DNA of 64,000 nucleotides from Stenogyne calaminthoides. Taxonomy: Eukaryota; Streptophyta; Magnoliopsida; Lamiales; Lamiaceae. The notes under the pieces were generated by a model. That model did not search any database and was not told where the DNA came from. It saw nothing but the letters and a program-made list of their open reading frames with translations. Location of the stretch: NCBI GenBank assembly GCA_037126765.1, contig JBBCBC010000001.1, positions 31,170,804 to 31,234,803 on the forward strand, given 5' to 3'. The translations under genes were made by a program, and so were the position numbers. The stretch's first letter is position 1. Every line of letters begins with the position of its first letter. Of the stretch, positions 11,407 through 22,663 are shown piece by piece.

Positions 11407-11418
11407 GCTCTGATACCA
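11407..11418 (-). other. Element A primer-binding site
   Basis: The plus strand reads GCTCTGATACCA. Its complement TGGTATCAGAGC pairs with the 3' end of plant initiator tRNA-Met. It lies two bases inside the 5' LTR end, the expected minus-strand primer site. Confidence 0.93.
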
Positions 11419-12262
11419 CTTGTAGGTCCCGAACGGGTTTTGTGAGGGCAGAAGTCTAGAGGGGAGGAGTGAATAGACTTCTGAAAAACTTTTCGTGCGG
11501 ATCAGGTGTGATTGCAGATTTCCTGATCAGAGTGCTAGTGAGTCAGTTTGGACTGATGTTCAATCTTACTGAGTGCCTGGGGGCAGATCAGTTTGATATC
11601 TGTCAGTTTAACCGAGAGTGCGGAAGCTTGTAAATACCCGTTTGAAAAACCAGTTTTATCAAATCAGATTCTTAAGTTAGTTTTCAACCGGCTGACTAAG
11701 GTGTCAACCTGATCAGATCAGTTGCTTGGTGCAGACTGAGCTTAACTTAGAATATGTATGCTGTTTTAAACTCGGTTGTGTGAATAGTGTAAAGCAATAA
11801 AGAAAGCAAGTAAATGCACACAAGATTTTATAGTGGTTCAGACGAAACCCGTCTTACGTCCACTCTTCCCTTAACACAGGGGCACCAACTTAACCAACTT
11901 AACCAACTGGACTTAGTTTTATGTGTTAGTCCAACACCCAACAGATGTTTATTGAGTTCACACTCAACCGAACCAGAAATCAGAAACTAGAATCCCTAGT
12001 CTGAAATCTTGCGGTAACAAACTTAACCTAACTTTGAGTTTGGGTAAAGGTTTGTTGTGGTTCCAACTGGAAATCTATCCTAGTGTTTATGTAGCCAAAT
12101 GCTAGTGGATAGGATTACTTGCAAAGAACTATGGGATGGACACTCTAAGAATAATCTTCAAATATGGTGTTCTTCGAGCGGAGATTTTGCTGTAGTTTTT
12201 GCTTCTTTTGCGGTGTCTCCGTGTTCGTTCTTAGTATTCTTCAATTTTAAAGATCGATCCCA

Positions 12263-12270
12263 TTTTATAG
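12263..12270 (-). promoter_or_regulatory. TATA-like box in element A 5' LTR
   Basis: The minus strand reads GTCTATAAAATGGG, about 830 nt from the LTR start. Element D has CTATAAAAG about 800 nt from its LTR start, so the position is conserved within the family. Confidence 0.6.
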
Positions 12271-12716
12271 ACCTCGAAATCAAAGAGTCGTTGGAGAGCA
12301 ATTTGAATTTCGGGCTATATTAGGTAGGCTGTAGGATATGATTGTGACGTGCTCTGAATATCGGTGTGGCCGTAGGCATGATTAGCGCAGTTTATGTCCG
12401 CAGCGTCGAATCTCGCATTATCAGCTCTTTTTGTGCACGTGTCGCTTTCTCTTTGGCTTCGCGAGGCGGCACTTCAGTATTTGTCCGTTAGAGGATTGAT
12501 ATTCCTTTTGTAGAATATTCATCTTATCTGGTGTACCATTTTGGTTGACGCCAGGTGTGAGCTGATTTGATCAGATAACTGATCAGTCTACCTTGTAGTG
12601 TCTTCTGATGCAGATTATCTTAGCACAATATGCAGACTCGGCTGATATAGGTCTTCAGGTCTTCTGGTAGTCTTCTGATCTTCAGGTGACTCTGAGCCTC
12701 AGTGTATTCAGTCATA

Positions 12717-12829
12717 CTGAGTCTTCAGGTTTGTTACTGAGTCTTCAGGTTTATCTGAGTGTTCAGGTTCATCTGAGTCTTCAGGTTTATCTGAGTCTTC
12801 AGGTTCATCTGAGTTTTCAGTGTCTTCTG
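12717..12829 (-). repeat. U3 minisatellite in element A LTR
   Basis: Six 18-20 bp units of the form CTGAGTCTTCAGGTTYAT in tandem, in the U3 part of the LTR upstream of the TATA-like box. Units differ by one or a few bases. Confidence 0.88.
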
Positions 12830-13100
12830 TCTTCACCTAATCTTCTGACTTCTTTTCTTCTGATTTGTTCTTAGCCTTCTGATCATCTGACCTTATCTGG
12901 GTCATCTGATACTTCGACCTGACCTATACATATTGAGTTCCCCCTCAATATGTGACCTATCTTTTACATCAGCTATCTATACATTTCAGCTGGTCATCTT
13001 AATCTGATTCTAAGTCATCAGTCAGCTAACAGGTCTGACTGGTCCTATTACAACCAGTTTTAGAACTTCTATCAAAACTAAAATACAGATTTCCCAACAA

Positions 13101-15299
13101 GGTGTCCGTCAGGGGGACCCCTTATCCCCCCTACTTTTCTGCATTGCGGAAGATGCGTTAGCACACTACCTGGACTTCTCAGTCACTTCGGGATACCTTA
13201 CAGCCAATCCTCGCCTTCCTCGTTACCTTCTTTATGCTGACGATATCCTTATTTTCTTGAGAGGAACGACTAGCAATAGCTCTCACCTTGTGCGGATTTT
13301 GGAGGAATACAGTTTTCTTTCAGGAGAGGAATACAACCCCTCTAAGTCTCGGGTCTTCTTTAGAGACAAGGTTACTCCTCGGGTACGTGCGGCCTTTCAC
13401 CGTTATACCAAAATCACTGCCGGCACCTTGCCTTTCACCTATCTGGGGGTTCCCATTTTTGGGGGTGCCCCGAAAAAGACTCATCTGGACGTTATTGCTG
13501 ACTCAATTATTAGCAAATTTGATAGATGGATAGGCTCCACTCTTTCTTTTGCCGGTATACGTTGTCTGATCAACAACGTCATTGCTTCCTCACTGGTTCA
13601 CTTGATGATGATTTACTATTGGCCACGCTCCCTCATCAAACGCCTGGAACAAGCGATGAGGAATTTTCTTTGGACTGGGGACATTTCTAAACAAGGATTT
13701 GTTCGGGTTTCTTGGTCTAAATGTTGCATGCCAACTCGTCACGGGGGTCTTGGTCTCCGCTCCATACGATTGGCTAATGAGGTATTTCTTTGCAAGTTTG
13801 CTTGGGATCTGTTAAGTCGGAACTATGCTACCACTGATTTGCTTTATTCTTGGTACTTCACCTCCACGGGTACTCCTCGAAGATTCATCAGGTTCTCTTC
13901 CATATGGATTGGCCTCCGACGGCATCTGCATCGGCTACAACAAGGCAGCCGCTGGATCATTGGGCATGAGGATTCTGGTGTTAGATTCTGGACGGATAAC
14001 TAGATTGGTTATGTGATCACGGACCGTCTCCACATCCCAACGGAGATTGCTGCCTCTCTCACACTTTCAGTTGGTGATGTCTTCTATGATGGTTATTGGC
14101 ATTTCGATGCGGTTTTCTTTGCACAGTTCCCGGAGATTGTGGTAGACATTCTTCGGACACCTATCTCATTCCATGGAGACCAAAGAGTTTGGGTGGATTC
14201 GACCTCGTGTATTCTTACAGCCAAGGCGGTCTATTCTCTGGTTTAGGACTCCACTCTTCAGGTTAGCTAGGCTAATTGGATCTGGGGCTCTATTATCCCA
14301 CCTTGTCGTTCTATGACGATATGGCGAGCTATTTGGGGGAAACTACCGACGGGTTCTGACCTTACACGGATTGGTATTTTTGGCCCGTCGATTTGTCCGC
14401 TCTGCCACTCGGGCCCGGATGACTTTGATCATCTCTTTGCCCACTGCTCACTCACTCGCCATCTGTATGATGAGGTAACTCGTATTTTTGATGTTAATTT
14501 GGATTATACTTTCGGTTTCTTGGACATTTTCCTGTAGGCCACTCGGCTTGAGTTCTTTAAGCAGGTCCACAGTATTTGGAGAGCAACATTTGTTACCCTC
14601 ATTTGGGTGATTTGGATGACTCGCAACAGGGCAATTTTTCAAGATATTCGACCCACATATCATGGTTGCATGATACTTCTCCTGTCTCTGGTTCGCAAGG
14701 TTGGAAGCTTCAATGTTGGCCACGCTTCGACTGATGACCGTGAGTTTGCCACCCTACGTCGTCTTCGGATTGAGAGATGCACTCGCCCACCTCGTCTCCC
14801 GATCAGTTTTAGATGGATGCCACCTGACACGGGTTGGTATAAGGTGAACACAAATGGCAGTGCGACTGGTTCACCTGGTACTCTGCACATTGGAGGCCTC
14901 TTCCGTAACTCTAGGGGTTTCTTTGTGGCGGACTTCTCTCGGTCGGCTGGATGGGGTCACCCCTTCGAATCGAAGCTGGCTGCATGTTTCCATGCTATTC
15001 GTTTTGCTGCTGAGCATGGTTGGTTTAATCTCTAGATCGAGATTGACTCGGAGTTAGTTGTTCGTTCTCTGCATGAGGGGCCTACCTCGGTTCCATAGCG
15101 CCTTCGAGCTTTTTGGAGCCAGGTTGAAAACTATCGATACGTTCTCAACATCAAGATTACACATATCTACCGTGAAGGAAATTCTAGCGCAGATCGACTC
15201 TTCAAGCTGAGTTTCTCACAGGAATGGTTTGGAACTTGTCCAGACTTTCTCTCTGATGTACTTTTTGAGGACATGAACCATGTTTATTTTCGCGCTTAA
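13101..15299 (+). pseudogene. LINE ORF2 fragment: reverse transcriptase and RNase H
   Basis: One reading frame with several stops encodes the C-terminal half of a plant non-LTR retrotransposon ORF2. It opens in the RT at GVRQGDPLSPLLF, then LLYADDILIFL (YADD active site near 13230), then a zinc-binding-like region (FGPSICPLCHSGPDDFDHLF). The RNase H domain runs from about 14830 (WYKVNTNGS) through FESKLAA and IEIDSELVV to REGNSSADRL. In-frame stops stand at 14001, 14244, about 14268, 14535, 15033 and about 15096, all TAG. The first RNase H catalytic Asp is read as Asn (NTNGS). The 5' part is missing because element A is inserted at 13100. Its other half should lie left of A, outside the window. 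Confidence 0.9.
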
Positions 15300-15496
15300 T
15301 CTGGCTTTTCTGAGGGATTACCTTCGTGCTGCGGGGTAATGCTCTGTAGAGGGGTCACCTTTTTCCCTTGACTAAGGGTTTTGCCCTAAGGAGGGTTTTT
15401 CCTTAGCAAGGTTTTTGGGGCCCTAGCCTCTGGTTCGACATGTGAACTTATGGCTCTAGGGTTTTTCCTTTTCTTTTTTTATAGATTAGTTATTTG
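15300..15496 (+). other. LINE 3' untranslated region
   Basis: Follows the ORF2 stop. It is rich in G and T runs (AGGGTTTTGCCCTAAGGAGGG and similar) and ends in a T-rich stretch, TTTTCTTTTTTTATAG, right before element B LTR sequence. No poly(A) tail is seen, so the exact 3' end is uncertain. Confidence 0.55.
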
Positions 15497-15613
15497 TCAA
15501 ACAAGTGTATTGCCACACATTAATATTAAGTGAATTATAATATTAAATCAAACTGAATATCATCGAGTATTATGTCCTTACAATAGATTGTCTCTAGGAC
15601 ACTAACACTAACA
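15497..15613 (-). repeat. Element B 3' LTR, terminal 117 bp
   Basis: Matches 32090-32206 with 4 differences and no gaps, and ends CTAACACTAACA just before the polypurine tract. The rest is missing, replaced on the left by LINE sequence. Either the LINE inserted in this LTR, with the remainder beyond the window, or a deletion removed it. Confidence 0.88.
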
Positions 15614-15625
15614 ATCTCCCACTTG
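15614..15625 (-). other. Element B polypurine tract
   Basis: The minus strand reads CAAGTGGGAGAT directly before the LTR TG. Element C has a nearly identical tract. Confidence 0.8.
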
Positions 15626-15656
15626 GACTAGAGTCAATCACCTACATGTCTAACCC

Positions 15657-18600
15657 CTAGACCATCAAATGTCTAGTGTGTATATGAACACTCACTATTT
15701 TGGTGAAATGATCTTCCAAATTAAATATGTGGGAATACATTTTAATTCCATTTCTCCTATCCTTATGATCTCTCGGATCAAATGATAAGTCTAGGTACAT
15801 GCTTCTTTCTATTTGCTGATCTCGGTTCCTTTGATTGTGCATTCGCACCAACGTTGTCTTAATACAACTTTATTAGACAACTGGTACTCGGAACTACCCC
15901 TAGTTCTCTTAACAACTATAAAATCCAGACAACCTCCTTGAGGCTTCTGATACAGCAATGTACTCAACTTCGGTTGTTGAATCTACGGTCATTTTGCTTG
16001 GAACTATTCCAATTGACCGCCTCATTATTGAGAGTGAAACGTGACCTGACTGTGATTTGTAATCATCACAGTCGGATTGGAAACTTGTGTCAGCTTAACC
16101 AGTCAATACTAGTTCTGACTGTCCACCATAGACAAGAAAACATTCTTTAGTTCGTCTGAGATACTTCAGAATGGTCTTGACAGCAATCCAGTGAGACTTA
16201 CCCAGATTCTGTTGGTATCTACCAGTGATGTTGATAGAGTAGGTCACGTTTGGCCTAGTGCAGGTCATAGCTACATATGAGACATCTTTCATATGCTTGA
16301 TATTAGCTTCAACAGAAGGACAATCCTTCTTTGATAGTTTTATCCCATAATCTGCTAGTAGAGACCCTCTCTTAGAGTTCTCCATTGAAAAATGCTTCAA
16401 CACCTTGTCTATATGGGTGGACTGTGACAGCCTCAATATCCTCTTGGATCTATCCTTGTGGATCATGATCCCTAGGATGTAGCATGCTTCACCAAGTCCC
16501 TTCATCATGAAGGTCTTTAACATTCAATCTTTAACGGACTGCATTAACGGGATATTATTTCCAAAAATCAATATGTCATCGACATACACGATTATGAAAA
16601 TAATATTCTTCCTGCTGCGTTTACAATAAACGCAAGGATCTTCCGAATTTCTGATGAAGGCAAAAGGAATTGATAGCTTCATCAAATCGGATATTCCAAC
16701 TCCTAGAAGCTTGCTTCAATCCATAAATGGATATCTTTAGCTTGCATACTAGATTAGAATTTGACTTAGTTGAGTCATAAACACTTCCTTATCAATGTCT
16801 CCATTGAGGAAAGCTGTTTTGACATCCATCTGTCAAATCTCATAATCATAGTGTGTTGTTATCGCAAGTAAAATTCTAATGGACTTGATCTTTGAAACTG
16901 GTGAGAAGGTCTTGTCATAGTCAATGCCTTCGCGTTGACTATAACCCTTCGCCACCAACCTAGCTTTGTAGGTTTGTACTTTGCCATTTGCATTGGTCTT
17001 GCTCTTGGAGACCCAATTGCAACATATGGGTCTAACCCCTTCAGGCAACTCAACCAAGTCTCAAACTTGATTGGTGTACATCGAGTCCATCTCGAATTTC
17101 ATGGCTTCATGCCACTTCCCTGAATCAATATCTGATATTGCTTCAGAATAAGTATTAGGATCGTCCTTATCCGGTATGTCCTTATTATCGAGTTCCTCCA
17201 AGAGGTAACCGTATCTAATGTGCGGATTAAGATTCCTAATTGACTTACGGAGTTGTGGTTGTGCAGGCTGTACATTCTGATCATGAAAATTTTGTGGTGC
17301 ATCGATTTCATCAATGTCCGGAGAGTCCTCAAGGGCTACACTTTCAGATACCTCTTGGGCGGGAGTTTGAACTATGTTGTTCTCATTCAACCCACTTGGA
17401 GGTTCTTGCACTGGCAAGCATACTCCAATTACGCTCCCACTGGCTGAAAGACGATCACCTAGTGAATGACTCCCACCTTGAAAGTTGTTGAATGCTCCCA
17501 CTGATTCTTTGTCATGTTGCTTTGACAAGATATCAATCTCTTTGTTAATTTGTGGTTCTTGAATTTCTTCAAGTTCTATCAGCTTAAGATCTTGTTCCTT
17601 AAAGACATAGTCTTCTTCGAGGAACTTGGTCTGCCTAGAAATAATCACTGATTATTTCTCAGGTAGATAGAAGTAATATCCTTTAGTTTCCTTAGGATAT
17701 CCCACAAAGTAACCCTTTTAACCTTTGGATTCTAACTTGTCGGTAAGCATCATTTTCACAATCGCGGGGCAACCCCATGTTTTGATATGTGTAAAAGTTG
17801 GCTTCTTGCCACACCATAGTTCATATGGCATGTGCTCAGCCGATTTAGATGGAATCCTATTTAGAATGTAAATTGAGGTCTGTAACGCGTATCCCCATAA
17901 GCATGTCGGAAGAGAGGAAAAGCTCATCATGGACCTTACCATGTCAAACAGGGTTCGGTTTCTCCTTTCGAAAACTCCATTCATCTGGGGTGTTCCGGGA
18001 GGAATCCATTGTGACTGGATTCCATGTAACTTCAAGTAATCAATGAATTCATGGCTAAGGTATTCACCTCCTCGATCTGATCGAGGAGTATTGATACTCT
18101 TACCAAGTTACTTCTCTACTTCAACCTTAAACTCTTTGAATTTCTCAAAAGATTCGAATTTGTGTTTCATAAGATACACGTATCCATATCTTGAGAAATC
18201 ATCAGTAAAAGTAATGAAGTATCTGAAGTGACCCCTAGCTAGAGAGGGCAATAGTCCACATACATTGTTGTGGATCAGCTCTAGAACTTCTTTGGCACGC
18301 ACCTCTTTCCCAGAAAAAGGTTTGTTGATCATCTTGCCTTTGAGATAAGATTCACAATCTACATAAGACTCAAAGTCAAATGGGGTTAAGTAGTCTAACT
18401 TTCTTAACCTTGCAATTCCTTTCTCGTTTACATGATCAAGTTTACAATGCCACAAGTAAGTCGGGTTTTCATGATTGCTAAGTTTGAGTCTTTTATTTTG
18501 TATATTAAGAACATTATATCCACATTGCAACAAGTATAAATCATTCACCGTAGGGGCATTCCCATAAACCACACCATTCAACGTGAAATAACAATTATTA

Positions 18601-18960
18601 TCACTAAAATGGAATGAATAACCATCAATGTCTAACATAGGAATGAAAATAATATTGCGAGTAATAGGAAGAACGAAATGACAATCATTAAGTTCTAATC
18701 TAAAATCAAAGGGTAAGTCTAACACATAAGTCCCACACGTTCAGTAGCAACTCTTGCTCCGTTCGCACGTGTAAGACGACTTCACCCGGCCTAACTGCCC
18801 TAAGACACATGAGCCCCTTCACATTCGTGTGCATACTTTCACGTATAACCCCAATAATTCGTACAAATGTGTGAGCCATATCCGGTATCTAATACCCAAC
18901 AGTTAGAATTATTTGTTGATATGTCTATCTTAATAACAAACATACATGTTCTAGTGCCAA
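15657..18960 (-). pseudogene. pol: Element B pol, heavily degraded
   Basis: Pieces in copia order. The protease has WVLDTGYGSHIC (DTG codons at 18881-18889). The gag-pre-integrase and integrase lie at 18108-18725 (LWHCKLDHVN, TDDFSRYGYVYLM) and 17718-18035 (GTPQMNGVFERRNRTL). A linker runs 17061-17648. The RT is at 16833-17057 (ARLVAKGYSQREGIDYD), with a YVDD motif at 16575-16586 and its end with the connection at 16095-16523. The RNase H piece DSTTEVEYIA is near 15960 and the DHFTK end near 15720. The first integrase catalytic Asp is Asn (IHNNVCG). Many frame changes and stops are present. It belongs to a copia lineage distinct from A, D, E and F, and resembles Tnt1-94-type annotations. Confidence 0.82.
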
Positions 18961-19602
18961 AAGCACCCAGTGCCTTCCTTTTAGCAACCAGAACCTTACA
19001 TTCCTTCTTCCAGTGCCCTCTTCTACTTATAGTAGATGCACACATCCTTATCTACCCGCTCCTTCTTTTGAACACCATCTTAATGATAGTGAACTCAAAA
19101 GTCTTGAGCACGTTGTGAAGTCCAGACATGGTCGCATCAGTCTTGTTCATATTGTAGTTCATAATGAAGCTAAAATATGAATCCGAGAGCGACTGGAGGA
19201 TAACATAAATGAAAACGTCGGTCTTTTAGGTCAAAGCCTAAATTACCAAGTTTCTCAATTAGGCCTATCATCTTAAACACATGAGGTGAAACATTCCCTT
19301 TTTCAGCTAACCGGCATCTGAATATATCTCTCATCATTTCATAAATCTCAAAACGAGATTCAGAATCAAAGAGATCCTTCATATGCTTGAGCATCTCGAA
19401 AGGACCCATTTTCTCATGTTGCCTTAAGTAATTCGAGAGTCATGCCGAGCAACATCACACACTGCATCTGAGAAGCATCCTTTTGATGCTTCTTCAGAGC
19501 TGCTACGTCAAACGTAGCTGCCTCAAGGAACCAGCTGCATGGGTAACAGGGATTGGTGTGTCCAACACATACTAAATCTTTTCTTGCCTTAACACCAAAC
19601 AC
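18961..19602 (-). pseudogene. gag: Element B gag remnant
   Basis: Fragments of a UBN2-type copia gag: KARKDLVCVGHTN near 19590, then LFDSESRFEIYEMMRD and VFKMIGLIEKLGNLGFDLK (19170-19409), then a decayed zinc knuckle CAST...RGHWKKEC (about 18998-19042), in which the second Cys is missing. Frames change between the pieces. The start codon is unclear. Confidence 0.7.
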
Positions 19603-21623
19603 ACGTTTAGGTGCCAGTCCAGAAAATTTAGCCTAGCCAATTTGTTTGTTTCCAAAACACATCTCAATAACAGTTATACATTTCAACTAACCAAGAGAAA
19701 TAAAATAAAACAGGAATTAAACACATAATTCCTATGATCAATATTCAGCAATCAAAATAAACATGGTCTTTCTTTGTGTTTATTTTGTCTCCATTATTTT
19801 CACATACTCAACGACCACATCGGAAGAGTACGAATTTATATCAAATATAAATTGTAATGGACTAGGATCCACATTCCTACTATCATGATCCCTGCTTTGG
19901 CTGGATATCCCAATAGCATAACTGGTAGGTCTCCAAACCAATTGCAAAATTTGCAATTCCTAGTTGATTGAACCTAGTTCAATCGGATGTCACTTAACTT
20001 TCGTTTCCCTGCTTTGGCTGGTGAAACAAAGTTAAGTTGGTTTACAACCATCAAGCGGCGACACTACGTGTCCCTATAAAAGTCCCGTTGAATGTAGATC
20101 CGAGCAAAAGACTTTGGTCTTAAATGCCCATTGAAACGAAATCCCCGGTTTACTTTTAATTTTGATGGGAGACATCTTATCAAATTAATGAGAAAACCAT
20201 ATTTTAGTGAGGAACGTTTTAAGGCGGGGTATAAATTGCTTAATCGAGATCCAACATGTAAATCTACATCACATTTGAGCAATTATTGGGTTCCGCCTAC
20301 CCAAGCATGATTTACACAGACTAACATTTATATGAACGTCGTCTACCCAAACAATATTACGATTCGACAATTATTGGGCGCCGCCTACCCAAACAATTAT
20401 AATACAGACTTAAATTGCGTTAACTAATTCAATAAAATAAGTTAACCAAGTGAGATTTAATAATTAATTAAAATTATCAAATTAAAATTTTAAAATCCAA
20501 TTTTAAAATTTAAATTCGACAATTACTAATTCCAATTATTAAAACAATTAATCCAATTAATTTAATATTAATATTGGTCCAACCAATAAACTTGTTTTAA
20601 GAATTAAGTTTATTAATAAAAAAACCAATTTAACCAAATTTTATTATTAAATTCATTAAGGGCTCAAGTGCTAATTTCTAAAATTAGCCTGAAGGACTTG
20701 TTAGAAATCAAATTTGTAACACGGTCCTTCCCTCATCACAACCCAATACCTAAAAACCGCTGTTCCAATTGGGACTCCAAAACCAACAATTCAACATCAC
20801 AGTTCGTCAGATTCAATCTAATTAATCGTAGAACAGTTAAACTTTGGAATTAAAATTAGTCGAGTACTCAAGATAGTCCAACTAAATCGAGAAAAGAAGC
20901 CCAAAACGCATAAACATGAATCTGAACAGAAAACATGAATCAGGCGAAAGCAGGCGACTCGCCGCCGTAATTAGAACGGTGTTGCAAGATGTGCGACGCT
21001 TCGGATCGCAAGTAGAGAGATGAAGACTGCTACGAATCGACGCGAAACAGTGGCGCATCTCAACTGCTCGAATCAAGACAGGAGTCCGCCGCTTCGTTTC
21101 GAATCGATTCGGCAACGCATCGATGTGACACGGTGGAACGAAGCCGTGAATCAAAACGAGGCAGGGTAGCTTCATCGCGGATCTAATCCGCCGCAAATCG
21201 CACTCCGCGGCATCACGCTGCCATCGCGAATCGTGGCCATAGACCGTGGACTCGGCGATGCCACGGATAACTCACGAGGTCGAGATGGGAAGCTTTCGAT
21301 CGGCACGGCGGCTATGAATTAAAGTTTTCCCAAAAAACCCTGATTTCAGAACAAGGGAGAAGGGAAGGAGACGACCCAAACCAAAACAAGCAAATGGACC
21401 GAAAAATGCATCCCAAGCAAAAAGGGAATATCATTCGTGCGGTGGATTTCAAAACAGTATTAACTCAATTTAATCAATGTTTTGAATTCCAAAGATAGTT
21501 CTATAGGTAGCCAATTTCAATTAATTCAAATGGCAGCTTAAACATATCGAAACTAATCAATTTCAATTTCAATTATTTAGGTGCGCACATACGAAAACAT
21601 TATGCAATTAATAAAGAGCCTAA
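19603..21623 (-). other. Element B 5' leader, no gene seen
   Basis: About 2 kb between gag and the PBS. The gag-proximal part is AT-rich. It has two short inverted repeats (ATTGCAAA-A-TTTGCAAT at 19941-19957; GATTGAAC-CTA-GTTCAATC at 19966-19984) and three CCGCCTACCCAA-like copies at 20281-20402. The PBS-proximal part (about 20940-21300) is markedly richer in G, C and CpG than its surroundings. No long, convincing reading frame is present. Confidence 0.6.
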
Positions 21624-21635
21624 GCTCTGATGTCA
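21624..21635 (-). other. Element B primer-binding site, mutated
   Basis: The plus strand reads GCTCTGATGTCA, two changes from the initiator-tRNA-Met site GCTCTGATACCA, one base before the LTR start at 21637. Confidence 0.75.
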
Positions 21636-21636
21636 C

Positions 21637-22663
21637 TGTTGAAATTTAGAGGCACGTAAACACGTAATACATGCGCAGCGGAAATAAACAGTTCACCAAC
21701 AACAAACACGTAATTGCATAATTGAATACGTATAAACATAAAGAGAAACCTTACAAAGAAATCGTGACGATATTTCTCTACAAATGGTATCCACGTAATC
21801 CCCGGCTCACACACGACTTGCAGATTTGCCAGCGATGAATCCCGAGATGAATTTGCTAGGAAAATTCTAACTCTAAATTTTATGGAGATAATTTTAACAA
21901 CCGTTTTATGGATTCCCAAAAGCTCATATATATAGGAGAAGCCCAACTTAAATCTTAAGCTAACCTGATAAGGAAATAAAATCCCTAATCTTTATTTGAA
22001 TAAATCTCTTAGATTTATTTCCTACATATAAAATCTCCAGGGACTTAATTCTCATGTATATCAAATCTCTACGGATTTGATTCCATATATATTAAATCCT
22101 ATAATAATATTCCATATATTATTATTGGGAATCATATTTAATTAAATCCAATTTAATTAAACATTAATAATAATTAATTTCAAATTAATCTATTATTAAT
22201 TAATTCTCCATAAATTAAATATTAAATCCAATTTAACATTTAATCAACCAACTATAATCCGTAAAAGGGAACTACTTGTTGTGTGACCCATATGCCCTCA
22301 TATATCGAGCGATTAGTCAAACTAACGGTCTTAATTAAACCCTAGACAATAAATCAGACATTCTCAATATATGAGGTACGTTGAGAGAAACGTGCAACTA
22401 CCTGTAACTGAAACATGGACTATTAAGATTTTCTCATTTCATTCGCGAATACTCGACTAAGTCTTGAACAAGATGAAGTGTCTATTAAAATAACTTAATC
22501 ATATTATCTCTAATCAATAATTGATCATGTATGTCACACTTATCCACAAAGTCTAAGTTGACGTGCATCAACCGATGACTTTGATCCAATTATGATGAGA
22601 AGATGTATATTCTCTCTAAATCCACATTAAGGAACGAATCATATTCTTGGCTCAACTACCACG
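21637..22663 (-). repeat. Element B 5' LTR, left part
   Basis: Begins TGTTGAAATTTAGAGG after the PBS and continues to 22663, where element C interrupts it. Its remaining part is 31620-32206. Confidence 0.83.
21925..21935 (-). promoter_or_regulatory. TATA-like box in element B 5' LTR
   Basis: The minus strand reads TCCTATATATATGAGC, the best TATA-like match in this LTR, about 290 bp before the LTR's PBS end. Confidence 0.45.

Larger units (their letters stand above)
1..13099 (-). mobile_element. Element A: SIRE-like Ty1/copia retrotransposon
   Basis: A nearly whole copia element on the minus strand whose 3' LTR is cut by the window edge. Reading down from 13099 it has a 5' LTR, PBS, gag, protease, integrase, RT, a truncated RNase H, a foreign insert, a spacer, ORF3, a PPT and the start of the 3' LTR. 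The 142 bp of 3' LTR visible differ from the matching end of the 5' LTR (12958-13099) at 5 positions, about 3.5 percent. The element lies inside a LINE ORF2: the bases right after 13099 continue a LINE RT reading frame. The target-site duplication cannot be tested because the other end is outside the window. Stops and frameshifts make it non-coding. Element D is a relative of the same family. Confidence 0.93.
11421..13099 (-). repeat. Element A 5' LTR, complete (1,679 bp)
   Basis: The boundaries are TGTAGG at 11421, next to the PBS, and CCCAACA at 13099, next to LINE sequence. On the minus strand it runs TGTTGGG...CCTACA. It contains a U3 minisatellite and a TATA-like box about 830 nt from its 5' end. 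The 40-bp end CTATTCACTCCTCCCC...ACCCGTTCGGGACCTACA is nearly the same as the end of the element D LTR. Confidence 0.93.

Noticed and set aside
11407..11418. Possible tRNA gene similarity
   Set aside because: Only the 12-base primer-binding site complementary to the tRNA-Met 3' end is present; there is no cloverleaf.
15497..15613. 117-bp piece as a small independent repeat
   Set aside because: It is colinear with the B LTR end, ends in the same CTAACACTAACA and is followed by B's PPT, so it is the B 3' LTR.
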